From: Deltaproteobacteria bacterium
GTDB taxonomy: Bacteria; Desulfobacterota; Binatia; UBA12015
Reading direction: 5' to 3'
Assembly (NCBI GenBank): GCA_003447545.1
Contig: DLYX01000570.1
Coordinates: 1-7,703, forward strand
Length of the DNA: 7,703 nucleotides
The stretch's first letter is position 1. Each line of letters begins with the position of its first letter. Both the position numbers and the translations under genes were made by a program. The notes under the pieces were generated by a model, which worked only from the letters and a program-made list of their open reading frames with translations, searched no databases and was not told where the DNA came from. This document shows positions 1 to 6,858 of the stretch, in pieces.

Positions 1-307
1 TGGCAGGGTCGAAGGGGGGAATCTCCATTCCGTCGACGGGCACGGTATCGAGATGGCTCGCGATCAAAACGGTCTCGGCCTTCGCGTGGGCGTGCGCTTC
101 GGCCACGACGCTTGTGCGCCCGTCGCGCCCGATCAGAGAGCTGTCGAGTCCCATCGAGCGGAGCGTTTCGGCGACGTATTCGGCAAGATTGTGTTCGCCG
201 ACGATATCCCCGGGCAAGTCGCTGCGATTCATCGGGTTTACGGATGGGATCGCGACCATCTCGCGCAAATGGCGAACGCACGAGGCGATTTTGGCTGGAG
301 CTGTCAT
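1..307 (-). CDS. M20-family metallopeptidase / amidohydrolase (N-terminal part, runs off the left edge)
   Basis: Read on the minus strand from an ATG at 305-307, this frame stays open to position 1 and gives 102 residues of an M20 zinc hydrolase (the family of acetylornithine deacetylase, succinyl-diaminopimelate desuccinylase and carboxypeptidase G2), which cleaves amide bonds in peptides or N-acyl amino acids in the cytoplasm. The diagnostic block is ASHLDTVPVDG at residues 84-93, followed by PPFDP; H85 would be a zinc ligand and D87 the adjacent catalytic aspartate. The N-terminal 'LREMVAIPSVNP' at residues 14-25 is also typical of the family. The start is supported by family-like length before the HxD motif and a weak GAGA purine stretch about 7 nt upstream. 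The metal-bridging Glu and dimerisation domain lie outside the window, so substrate cannot be assigned. It is divergent from the serine hydrolase gene at 406, sharing a roughly 98-bp intergenic region. Confidence 0.88.
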   Translation of the reverse strand, partial: MTAPAKIASCVRHLREMVAIPSVNPMNRSDLPGDIVGEHNLAEYVAETLRSMGLDSSLIGRDGRTSVVAEAHAHAKAETVLIASHLDTVPVDGMEIPPFDPA

Positions 308-345
308 TTTGATTTCTCGGTTGTAGCCGATCGCGACCTTTTCCG

Positions 346-357
346 GAAAACGTTTTC
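346..357. promoter_or_regulatory. Perfect 12-bp palindrome GAAAACGTTTTC, LacI/GalR-operator-like
   Basis: The sequence GAAAACGTTTTC equals its own reverse complement. It lies in the 98-bp gap between two divergent genes, 39 nt upstream of the M20 start and 48 nt upstream of the serine hydrolase start. A central CpG flanked by A-rich and T-rich arms is the known form of LacI/GalR-family operators (for example catabolite-responsive elements). That it acts as an operator for one or both genes is inference; no regulator gene is in the window. I could not identify a convincing -35/-10 pair in this gap. Confidence 0.4.
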
Positions 358-405
358 TTGAGGTCCGGATTGGCGCCGTCTGCCCCGAACAAGTATCCCG
401 ACAGG

Positions 406-1584
406 ATGAGCGAACTCGTCGAAATTCATGGAACCTGCGACCCCCGTTTTCAGCGGGTTGCTGACATCTTTGCGCAATCTTTCGCCTCGGGCGACGATTT
501 GGGCGCCTCGGTCAATGTCACATGGGAAGGGGCTCCCGTGGTTGATCTCTGGGCCGGTTTTGCCGACGAAGAGCGCACCCGGCCGTGGATGCGGGATTCT
601 CTCGTCAACGTTTTTTCGACGACCAAGGGGATGACGGCGCTATGTGCATTGCGCCTGGTGGAAGACGGGCTGCTGGATCTCGAGCAGCCAGTGGCGCGGT
701 ATTGGCCGGAGTTCGCTGCTGCGGGCAAACAAGAGTTGCCAGTGCGGTTGCTGATGAACCACCAGGCCGGTCTGCCGGCGATCGGTCCCCTGATGGAACC
801 GGAGTCCCTCTATGATTGGGAAGCGATGGTGGGAGCTCTCGCAGCGCAGGAGCCCTGGTGGGTGCCGGGGACCAAGCATGGTTATCATGCGATCAGTTTC
901 GGGTTCCTCGTCGGCGAATTGGTCCGACGGGTGACGGGACGCAGCGTGGGTACTTATTTTCGCGAGGAATTGGCCGGGCCGTTGGGGTTGGACTTCCATA
1001 TCGGTCTCCCGGAATCCGAGGACCATCGGGTGGTTCCTCTCGTCGAGGGCCCCGTGCATGAATCCGAGGGCCCCAATCTGATGGAAGCGATTTTTGCTGA
1101 TCCTGAAGGCATGCTGGCAAAGGCCTTTCTGAACCCCCCAATCGATCCGACGGCCATCGCTGACCGGGATTGGCGCGCAGCCGAGATACCCGCAGCAAAC
1201 GGCCATGGCACAGCCGCAGCTCTGGCGCGGATCTACGGGATACTGGCGACCGGCGGAGAGGCGGACGGGGTGCACGTGCTCTCGCCGGAAACGATTGCTC
1301 GCGCGCGCACCGAGGAGAGTTATGGTCTCGATGCCATCCTGCCTCTGGTTTCTCGATTCGGGGTGGGGTTCGCGCTACCGCCGGCCGAGGAACCGACTGG
1401 CCCAAATCTGCAGGCTTTTGGCCACGCGGGGATGGGTGGTTCTTACGGACAGGCGGATCCGGAGTATCGAATGGGCTTTGGCTATACGATGAATCTGATG
1501 CACACAGGTTCCTGGCTCGTCGATCCGCGCCCCAGAGCCCTGCTCGGAGGCGTTTACGAGTCATTGGACGCAGTGCGCGGGTGA
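406..1584 (+). CDS. Serine beta-lactamase-like hydrolase (class C / EstB-type esterase family)
   Basis: A 392-residue protein of the beta-lactamase-related (PF00144-type) serine hydrolases, which include carboxylesterases, D-aminopeptidases and class C-like penicillin-binding enzymes. The nucleophile motif SxxK is S71-T-T-K74, within VFSTTKGMTAL. The second motif is Y160-H-A in PGTKHGYHAISFG, the tyrosine serving as general base; the usual Asn is replaced by Ala, as is common in the esterase branch. The third motif is H340-A-G in FGHAGMGGSYG, replacing the KTG of true beta-lactamases. Length fits the family (about 380-400). No signal peptide is visible, so it is probably cytoplasmic. I chose the ATG at 406 because homologues begin close to the 'IHGTCDPRF' segment; a TTG at 358 would add 16 unconserved-looking residues. 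There is no real Shine-Dalgarno (an AGG directly abuts the ATG). The replaced motifs argue for an esterase rather than antibiotic resistance; the substrate is unknown. Confidence 0.9.
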   Translation: MSELVEIHGTCDPRFQRVADIFAQSFASGDDLGASVNVTWEGAPVVDLWAGFADEERTRPWMRDSLVNVFSTTKGMTALCALRLVEDGLLDLEQPVARYWPEFAAAGKQELPVRLLMNHQAGLPAIGPLMEPESLYDWEAMVGALAAQEPWWVPGTKHGYHAISFGFLVGELVRRVTGRSVGTYFREELAGPLGLDFHIGLPESEDHRVVPLVEGPVHESEGPNLMEAIFADPEGMLAKAFLNPPIDPTAIADRDWRAAEIPAANGHGTAAALARIYGILATGGEADGVHVLSPETIARARTEESYGLDAILPLVSRFGVGFALPPAEEPTGPNLQAFGHAGMGGSYGQADPEYRMGFGYTMNLMHTGSWLVDPRPRALLGGVYESLDAVRG

Positions 1585-1628
1585 GAGATCGGTCGGTACC
1601 GCGCTTTGCGGCTTGCGTGAGGAGTTTA

Positions 1629-1658
1629 TTGACCAGACTCCGGTCCTGATGGTAAAAT
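1629..1658 (+). promoter_or_regulatory. Sigma70-like promoter for the desaturase gene
   Basis: TTGACC at 1629-1634 (5/6 to the -35 consensus) and TAAAAT at 1653-1658 (5/6 to the -10) are separated by 18 bp in the 112-bp gap between two same-strand genes. A transcript would start near 1665 and give a leader of about 30 nt. Two short inverted repeats overlap the -35 and spacer: GGAGT (1621-1625)/ACTCC (1637-1641) and GACC (1631-1634)/GGTC (1642-1645), which could be a repressor site. The elements are seen directly; function is inferred. Confidence 0.55.
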
Positions 1659-1696
1659 AGGGACGGGCGAAGGTTGATGGTTCGTCCGTGAAATCC

Positions 1697-2743
1697 ATGG
1701 AACAAACTCTCCCCCAAGCCTCGCAGAACGAGGCCCCGACAGATGCTCGAGCCACGCGAGCCTCCCGCATGTTCCCCGGCTCCCCGGATCTGAGCGCACT
1801 CGCGAGCACGGATGGCCGACTGTGGCGTGATGTTCGTCGCACTCTGGACGCTCGTTATTCGAGGATCTGGATGGATATTGCGGGCCGGTATCTTTGCATG
1901 TTCAGCCTTTTGGCGATTTCCTGCGGAATCGCTGCGGGGTGGGGCAATGGTGTGGGTCTTCTACTGGCACCGGTGTGGGCGGTCGGCATGGGCTTTTGGT
2001 TCGCGACGATCGTCCTGTTCATGCACGAGGCAGCACATTATAATTTGGCAAGCGACAAGGCCCGGAACGATCGACTCGCCAACGGTTTGGTATGCCTTCT
2101 GATCGGCGACGATATCCGCCACTACCGGGCGTTGCATTGGAAGCATCACCTCAAACTGGGCGAGGTCGATGATTCGGAAGTGTCGTACCATTATGCCCCG
2201 GATTTGCGGTTTGCCCTCGAGACACTCTGTGGTGTTCACGCGTGGCGAGTGTTTCAGAATCACCGCGCCCGGGGTGTCGGGAATACCTCGGAGGAGGGCC
2301 AGGTCCGAGATCGTTTCGCCCTTGTGCGAGGTCTCTCCTTCCACGCCATGATTCTTGGTTTTCTGATTGTCTCGGGTTTCTGGTCGTCGGCAGTGGCGTG
2401 GGTTCTGGCGGTCGGGGTTGTTTTTCCCTACCTGTCGGCCCTCCGTCAGCAGTTGGAGCACCGATCTCTTGACGCCGGTTCCCGCGAGGATTTCGCACGC
2501 AAGCCCCATGGCGCCATCAATCGAATGTTTGCTCGCACTGTCGGAGCGCGAGCGTTCGGGAGTGCTGGATTCTGGCGCCACCTCCTCCACCATTGGGATC
2601 CAACGGTCTCCTACACGCGCTATGACGATTTGGAGGATTTCCTGATGGGGACGCCGCTGGCTGAGGAGATAGACGAGGCCCGCACCTCGTATCTGACCGT
2701 CTGGCGGGGGCTTGTGCGCCAAGGTGTTCCCGAGGGAGGCTGA
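1697..2743 (+). CDS. Membrane fatty-acid desaturase-like di-iron enzyme
   Basis: A 348-residue integral membrane protein with the histidine boxes of the fatty acid desaturase/hydroxylase superfamily (PF00487-type), which use a di-iron centre and O2 to introduce double bonds or hydroxyls into acyl chains or related lipids. Box 1 is H110-E-A-A-H114. Box 2 is H147-W-K-H150-H151, with H142 just before it. Box 3 is H295-L-L-H298-H299, followed by WDPTVSYTRYDDLEDF. An extra His, H255 in RQQLEHRS, precedes box 3. Hydrophobic segments lie around 65-85 and 88-109 before box 1 and around 213-232 and 234-250 between boxes 2 and 3, the expected desaturase topology with His boxes on the cytoplasmic side. 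An ATG at 1697 is preferred; an in-frame GTG at 1688 would add three residues, and neither has a strong ribosome binding site. The acidic, soluble C-terminus after box 3 differs from the usual HHLFP context, so substrate (acyl chain, sterol, carotenoid or other lipid) is undecided. Confidence 0.87.
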   Translation: MEQTLPQASQNEAPTDARATRASRMFPGSPDLSALASTDGRLWRDVRRTLDARYSRIWMDIAGRYLCMFSLLAISCGIAAGWGNGVGLLLAPVWAVGMGFWFATIVLFMHEAAHYNLASDKARNDRLANGLVCLLIGDDIRHYRALHWKHHLKLGEVDDSEVSYHYAPDLRFALETLCGVHAWRVFQNHRARGVGNTSEEGQVRDRFALVRGLSFHAMILGFLIVSGFWSSAVAWVLAVGVVFPYLSALRQQLEHRSLDAGSREDFARKPHGAINRMFARTVGARAFGSAGFWRHLLHHWDPTVSYTRYDDLEDFLMGTPLAEEIDEARTSYLTVWRGLVRQGVPEGG

Positions 2744-2802
2744 ATCGAATGATCCCGGGCGATCGGTGATTTCTCGTCCTTTCGCGGAGCTTGGAAATCG
2801 AC

Positions 2803-2808
2803 TATGAT
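2803..2808 (+). promoter_or_regulatory. Candidate -10 element (TATGAT) immediately before the propeller-cytochrome gene
   Basis: TATGAT matches the -10 consensus at 5/6 and ends 6 nt before the ATG at 2815. Initiation about 7 nt downstream would fall on the start codon itself, giving a leaderless mRNA. The -35 region at the right distance (TTTCGC at 2780-2785, 17-bp spacer) is poor. No Shine-Dalgarno sits at normal spacing before the ATG, which is consistent with this reading. The 71-bp gap after the desaturase gene holds no clear terminator. Confidence 0.35.
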
Positions 2809-2814
2809 CTCCTA

Positions 2815-5646
2815 ATGCTCTCGAGCGTTCGATTCCTGCTCGCCCTCTGCATGGCGGCTGCTGTTTGCGGAACGGCAAATCACGCTGCGGCGGGGGCTTC
2901 CCCTTACCGGGCGTTTGAGAGTCCACAGTCCCGTCCGCTTGCGATCAGCCCGGACGGCACCAGTCTCTACGCCTTGAACAGTCCTGCCGGACGCCTCGAG
3001 GTTTTCAGTTTGGGGGCGGGCTCTCCCATTCTTCGAGCCAGCGTCTCGGTCGGGATCGACCCCGTCGCGGTAGCCTTGCACGGTTCCGCTGAAGCTTGGG
3101 TTGTGAACCAGGTTTCGGACAATGTCAGTATCGTCGACTTGACCGTCGACCCTCCGGCGGTGAAACAGACGATTGCCCTCTGTGACGAACCCTCCGATAT
3201 CGTTTTTGCCGGGCCGGGCCGCGGTCGCGCATTTATTTCGATGGCTCGTCGCGGGCAGAATTGTCCAGTGCCGCAGAAGCCAGATACGCCCTCGACGCCT
3301 CGCGCGCTGGTGATGGTATTCGACGCCGAGAACCCGGGTACGGGCCTGGCTGGCAATCCGATGACGACTCTCGAACTTTTCGGCGACGCTCCCCGCGCTC
3401 TCGCGGTGTCTGCGGACGGGAGTACCGTCTACGCTGCCGTGTTCCGGTCCGGCAATCAGACCACCTCGGTCCACGAGTTGACGGTATGCGATGGCGGCGC
3501 TGATGCGGCCCCCTGCGAGGTTGACGGACGGATGTTGCCCGGTGGGCTCCCCGCGCCGAACGCCAACCACGCTGGCGTACCTGCTCCGGAGGTGGGCCTG
3601 ATCGTGAAATACGACCCTCAGGATCAGGCCTGGGAAGATGAACTGGGCCGCAACTGGAATGCAGCCGTCCGCTTCAATTTGCCCGATCTGGACGTCTTCC
3701 GCATCGATGCGAACGGAACCGTCCCATCAGAGACCGGCTCGTATGCAGGCGTCGGCACCGTATTGTTCAATATGGCGGTCAACCCCGTGAGCGGGGATGT
3801 CTATGTCAGCAATACCGAGGCGAATAATCAGGTTCGTTTTGAGGGCCCCGGGAGCAATCATTCAACCGTTCGTGGCAACCTCCATCAATCGAGGGTCTCG
3901 GTCCTCCGAGATGGCGTTGTCTATCCCCGCCACCTGAACAAGCATATTGATTATTCAGCCGCGTCGGTTGCTCCGGGCGTCAAAGATAAAAGCCTCGCGA
4001 TTCCTATGGGGATGGCCGTTTCGCCGGATGGACAGACGCTCTATCTGGCGGCCTTCGGTTCCTCGCGGATTGCTGCGCTCGACACCGCGGCCCTGACGGC
4101 CGACACTTTCGTTCCTGACGCGGGAACGCATATCGAAGTGGGGGGAGGGCCGACCGGAATGATTCTGGATCCGGCCCGGAACCAGATGTACGTTCTCACC
4201 CGATTCGATAATTCTCTGGTGACGGTGGACCTGGCGTCGGGGGAGGTTTCGTCTCGGGTCTCGATGTGGAACCCGGAGCCTGCCAGCGTGGTCCGCGGTC
4301 GCCCCGTTCTTTATGACGCTCGATTGACAACAAGTAACGGCGAATCGCCTTGTGCCTCGTGCCACGTTTCCGGAAATTTCGATGGTTTGGCTTGGGACCT
4401 CGGGAACCCGGATGCCGATGTGATTCCGAATCCGAATCCATTGCGCTCGCTTCCGGGAGCGGAGGCGCCTGATTTTCATCCGATGAAGGGGCCGATGCTG
4501 ACCCAGAGCCTTCGTGGCATGGCTCACGCAGGACCGATGCATTTTCGCGGGGATCGATCCGGTGCGATGTTGTCGGACCCGACCGGGCCACTCGATGAGC
4601 GTGGAGCATTTCTCACCTTCCAGCCAGCGTTCGAAGGGCTCCTCGGGCGGCAGGAAGGTGCCTTGTCCGACGATCAGATCAACGCCTTCGCAGATTTTGT
4701 CCTGCAGGTGACCTACCCGCCGAACCCGAACCGCCCTCTCGATAATCAATTAGTAGGAGAGGCGGCCGTCGGAAGCGATTTGTTCCGCTCGCTCGTTCAG
4801 TTCGGTGAGATTCCTGAACACGGCAGCTGCGTAGGCTGCCATGTGGTCGATCCTGCTCGTGGCTTCTTCGGTCAAGACAAGATCACGACGCAGGGAGTCC
4901 TGGAACCTTTCAAAACCCCCCACATGCGAAACCTCTACGAACGCATCGGTATGTACGGGATGACCGAAGCCCCTCTGAGCGGGGAGACTCTGCTTTTCAT
5001 TGAGGGCGATACCAGCCATCAAGGCGATCAGATACGCGGTTTCGGGTATGACCACGCGGGTGCGGTCGATTCCCTTTGGCGTTTCACGCACTACATTCTC
5101 TTCACGTATCCGCAGGCCAAGACGGACGCGCAGAGGTTGACGAGTCGAAAGAGCCTGGCTGCCTATATGCTCGCATTCGAAACCAATATGGCTCCGATCG
5201 TGGGCCAACAGGTAACGATCGATGCAGCTGCCCAAGCTGATCAACTGGCACGGCTTGACTTGATGATTCAGCGCTCGCGAGCGCTCTACCCGAATCCCGA
5301 GAATGCCGCGGCCCGAGAGTGTGACCTCGTTGCGACTGCCCGGGTGGGCGCCGGTTCACAGGCTTGGATCTTCGCATCTGATGACAAGTTCACCCCAACA
5401 GATGCCGCTGCCGGCGCACCCCTGACAAAAGCCGCGATTCTGAATCTGGCGAAGGCGACCGGGCAGGCCGTCACTTTCACCTGTCTTCCGTCGGGGATGG
5501 CGGGCGCTTATCTGGGTGGCCCGCGCCGAGACGGAGCCCCCAAAGCGGCCCCCCCCATGCCGGTGGTCGAGAAGGCAAGCAAAGACGATTCCCCTTCCTA
5601 TGAGCGACAAGCTTGTGCCGCTCCGGGAAGCGGACAGTTCTGCTGA
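2815..5646 (+). CDS. Exported seven-repeat YVTN-like beta-propeller fused to a di-haem cytochrome c peroxidase/MauG-type domain
   Basis: A 943-residue protein. Residues 1-27 form a Sec signal peptide (Arg6, hydrophobic 7-19, then NHAAAG with cleavage near 26-27), placing it in the periplasm or on the cell surface; this also supports the ATG at 2815 over a TTG at 2791. Residues about 38-480 carry seven propeller-type repeats (for example RPLAISPDGTSLYALN at 40-55, PRALAVSADGSTVYAAVF at 193-210, PMGMAVSPDGQTLYLAAF at 397-414, PTGMILDPARNQMYVL at 446-461). Haem c sites follow at C513-A-S-C516-H517 and C672-V-G-C675-H676. Between and after them are QSLRGMAHAGPMHFRGDR (564-581) and FKTPHMRNLYERIGMYG (699-715), motifs I associate with di-haem peroxidase-like proteins. 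Residues about 800-943 form a tail with Cys at 836, 890, 934 and the last position 943. Known relatives of the haem domain reduce peroxide or oxidise protein or organic substrates; the exact reaction here is unknown. Converges on the next gene with 27 bp between stops. Confidence 0.88.
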   Translation: MLSSVRFLLALCMAAAVCGTANHAAAGASPYRAFESPQSRPLAISPDGTSLYALNSPAGRLEVFSLGAGSPILRASVSVGIDPVAVALHGSAEAWVVNQVSDNVSIVDLTVDPPAVKQTIALCDEPSDIVFAGPGRGRAFISMARRGQNCPVPQKPDTPSTPRALVMVFDAENPGTGLAGNPMTTLELFGDAPRALAVSADGSTVYAAVFRSGNQTTSVHELTVCDGGADAAPCEVDGRMLPGGLPAPNANHAGVPAPEVGLIVKYDPQDQAWEDELGRNWNAAVRFNLPDLDVFRIDANGTVPSETGSYAGVGTVLFNMAVNPVSGDVYVSNTEANNQVRFEGPGSNHSTVRGNLHQSRVSVLRDGVVYPRHLNKHIDYSAASVAPGVKDKSLAIPMGMAVSPDGQTLYLAAFGSSRIAALDTAALTADTFVPDAGTHIEVGGGPTGMILDPARNQMYVLTRFDNSLVTVDLASGEVSSRVSMWNPEPASVVRGRPVLYDARLTTSNGESPCASCHVSGNFDGLAWDLGNPDADVIPNPNPLRSLPGAEAPDFHPMKGPMLTQSLRGMAHAGPMHFRGDRSGAMLSDPTGPLDERGAFLTFQPAFEGLLGRQEGALSDDQINAFADFVLQVTYPPNPNRPLDNQLVGEAAVGSDLFRSLVQFGEIPEHGSCVGCHVVDPARGFFGQDKITTQGVLEPFKTPHMRNLYERIGMYGMTEAPLSGETLLFIEGDTSHQGDQIRGFGYDHAGAVDSLWRFTHYILFTYPQAKTDAQRLTSRKSLAAYMLAFETNMAPIVGQQVTIDAAAQADQLARLDLMIQRSRALYPNPENAAARECDLVATARVGAGSQAWIFASDDKFTPTDAAAGAPLTKAAILNLAKATGQAVTFTCLPSGMAGAYLGGPRRDGAPKAAPPMPVVEKASKDDSPSYERQACAAPGSGQFC

Positions 5647-5673
5647 GGCTGCTTCTCCCGGATCCGCAGAGGG

Positions 5674-6732
5674 CTAGCGCAGGAACGGAAAGCGTTCGGC
5701 CATGTAGTTGCGCTGGAAAGGTTCACTGAGCTTCCACACGCCCGCGTCGAGTACGAAATGGGCCATCACGATCCCGAGTCCGACGGCCAGCGGCACCGTC
5801 AGAATCAGAGCCCCGATCAGGATCCCGCAGGCGACCATGGTGATGGCGGGTCTCCACTTTTGCAGCCGTGTGCCCGGCTGGGGAGCCTCCGAATGTCCGA
5901 GGCTCGTAGCCGCGCGCGAACGAGGCCGCGAGACCATTCCCATGAAAACGAAATATTGCAGTCCATGAGCTGTCGCGAAGCTGAAAAATGCGGGAAAGAT
6001 GTCGTCGAAGAAATAGAGCGGGAAGAAAAACGCGAGGGTGAGGGCCATGGCCAGGTGTCGCCGCCATGAATGTTGCGGGCGTTCTCGAATCAGGCTTGCG
6101 AACCATACCAGCCAACCAGCGGCCATCAGGCCAAGTGACACAGTAGGCAGAAATCCGACAACCGTCTGTAAGTGCCGGGCGGCTGGGTAGGAGAAGCCGA
6201 GAACCCCGACGATCCCGGCCAGCGCCGTCAAGGACAGGGCGCGGGATTCTGTGGGTGACAGGGGTGCGCTTTCCGCCTTGCCCAGAAAGCTCAAGATTCC
6301 TCGGCTTTGCCGCGAATAGTGGTGAACCTGCCAAGCCGAATAAAAAGATATCAATAGAAAGGCGAGAGAGAGTTGCAGTTCGCCCTCCGGGATTCGGCTG
6401 ACGAGCAGCGATGCTGCCGGGTAAGCAACGATGATCCCCAGCACCCCTGCGAGAAATCGCTTCGGCCGTTGGCGCAGCATGAAGCTCCGCATGTCGCCAT
6501 CGGTATAGAAATAGAAACTGGCGCCGACATGAGCCTGCGACGCGATGAAGAGGAGAATGATGGTGGCCATCGGCCGTCCTTGTGCTTCCGGGAACCAATC
6601 CCACGACAGGGGAATCCAGAGATAGGGCACCAGAGACACCGCCAACAGGAGCGGGAAGAACGAGCCGGAAGAAAGCAGGTCCTCAGTGGGAGGCTTGCGG
6701 GTCTCCGCGGCAGTCGAGAGCGGACGCGGCAC
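5674..6732 (-). CDS. Uncharacterised polytopic membrane protein with conserved-looking histidine motifs
   Basis: A 352-residue protein with about nine hydrophobic segments (approximately 24-44, 55-75, 93-112, 119-136, 166-186, 193-213, 228-246, 247-266 and one or two within 296-330), so an inner-membrane protein. Polar or charged motifs sit at segment ends: SQAH68, WQVH137-H138-YSRQSRG, AH256GLQYF and AH325FVLDAGVWKLSEPFQRNY near the C-terminus, where D329 and W333 stand out. Recurring intramembrane His pairs suggest metal or haem binding or an oxygenase-like fold, but this is inference. I have a memory of HF-x-x-DA-x-x-W(R/K) endings in unnamed bacterial membrane proteins; I cannot name the family. 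The start is GTG at 6732: an in-frame stop lies 6 nt further upstream (6739-6741), and later starts would lose the first membrane segment. There is no Shine-Dalgarno. It is convergent with the cytochrome gene and divergent from the methyltransferase gene; no clear terminator lies in the 27-bp gap to the cytochrome gene. Confidence 0.85.
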   Translation of the reverse strand: MPRPLSTAAETRKPPTEDLLSSGSFFPLLLAVSLVPYLWIPLSWDWFPEAQGRPMATIILLFIASQAHVGASFYFYTDGDMRSFMLRQRPKRFLAGVLGIIVAYPAASLLVSRIPEGELQLSLAFLLISFYSAWQVHHYSRQSRGILSFLGKAESAPLSPTESRALSLTALAGIVGVLGFSYPAARHLQTVVGFLPTVSLGLMAAGWLVWFASLIRERPQHSWRRHLAMALTLAFFFPLYFFDDIFPAFFSFATAHGLQYFVFMGMVSRPRSRAATSLGHSEAPQPGTRLQKWRPAITMVACGILIGALILTVPLAVGLGIVMAHFVLDAGVWKLSEPFQRNYMAERFPFLR

Positions 6733-6741
6733 GATGGTTTA

Positions 6742-6770
6742 AAACTAGTTCGGCCCTCGGGAAAAGTCCA
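6742..6770 (-). promoter_or_regulatory. Candidate promoter for the polytopic membrane protein gene
   Basis: On the minus strand, TGGACT (plus-strand AGTCCA, 6765-6770; 4/6 to -35) and TAGTTT (plus-strand AAACTA, 6742-6747; 3/6 to -10) are separated by exactly 17 bp. The -10 ends 9 nt before the GTG start, so the leader would be only 2-3 nt. The weak hexamers keep confidence low; the spacing and the absence of a ribosome binding site favour it. Confidence 0.33.
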
Positions 6771-6796
6771 GCATCGATGCGAGCGATCTCGGATCG
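6771..6796. repeat. Palindrome GCATCGATGC plus adjacent inverted repeat CGATC-TCG-GATCG
   Basis: GCATCGATGC at 6771-6780 is a perfect 10-bp palindrome that directly abuts the candidate -35 box of the minus-strand gene. It is followed at 6784-6796 by CGATC, a 3-bp spacer, and GATCG. Both lie in the 126-bp divergent intergenic region, where a regulator bound to them could affect either gene. Short GATC-type palindromes arise easily by chance, so an operator role is only a possibility. Confidence 0.25.
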
Positions 6797-6813
6797 GCGA
6801 GCCCGTGTCTGAA

Positions 6814-6837
6814 GGTTCGACCTAGACTTGCGGTTCG
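6814..6837. repeat. Direct repeat GGTTCG x2, 18-bp period
   Basis: GGTTCG occurs at 6814-6819 and again at 6832-6837, 22-45 bp upstream of the methyltransferase start codon. The copies are in the same orientation, about two helical turns apart less three bases. Tandem hexamers upstream of a start can be activator half-sites; two 6-mers alone are weak evidence. Confidence 0.2.
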
Positions 6838-6858
6838 CACTGTAATACTCAACATGCG

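Noticed and set aside
53..361. Plus-strand open frame (102 codons) at the left edge
   Set aside because: The minus strand of the same span encodes the M20 HLDTVP motif, so the plus frame is a shadow.
893..1717. Long minus-strand open frame (274 codons) across the serine hydrolase gene
   Set aside because: It is antisense to a gene with intact catalytic motifs, and its translation is Arg/Pro/Ser-rich with no recognisable domain, as expected of a GC-rich shadow frame.
1961..2926. Minus-strand open frame (321 codons) across the desaturase gene
   Set aside because: It is antisense to the His-box protein and spans an intergenic gap; the product is low-complexity and rich in Arg, Pro and Gly.
3955..4749. 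Minus-strand open frame (264 codons) inside the cytochrome gene
   Set aside because: It overlaps the region coding the first CXXCH haem site on the plus strand; the antisense product has no domain features.
5647..5673. Possible bidirectional terminator between the convergent stops
   Set aside because: Only a short CGGATCCG palindrome is present, with no stable longer stem and no T tract on either side.
6811..6828. GGTTCGA resembling a tRNA T-loop
   Set aside because: The flanking bases do not form the 5-bp T stem and there is no acceptor, anticodon arm or CCA end around it.
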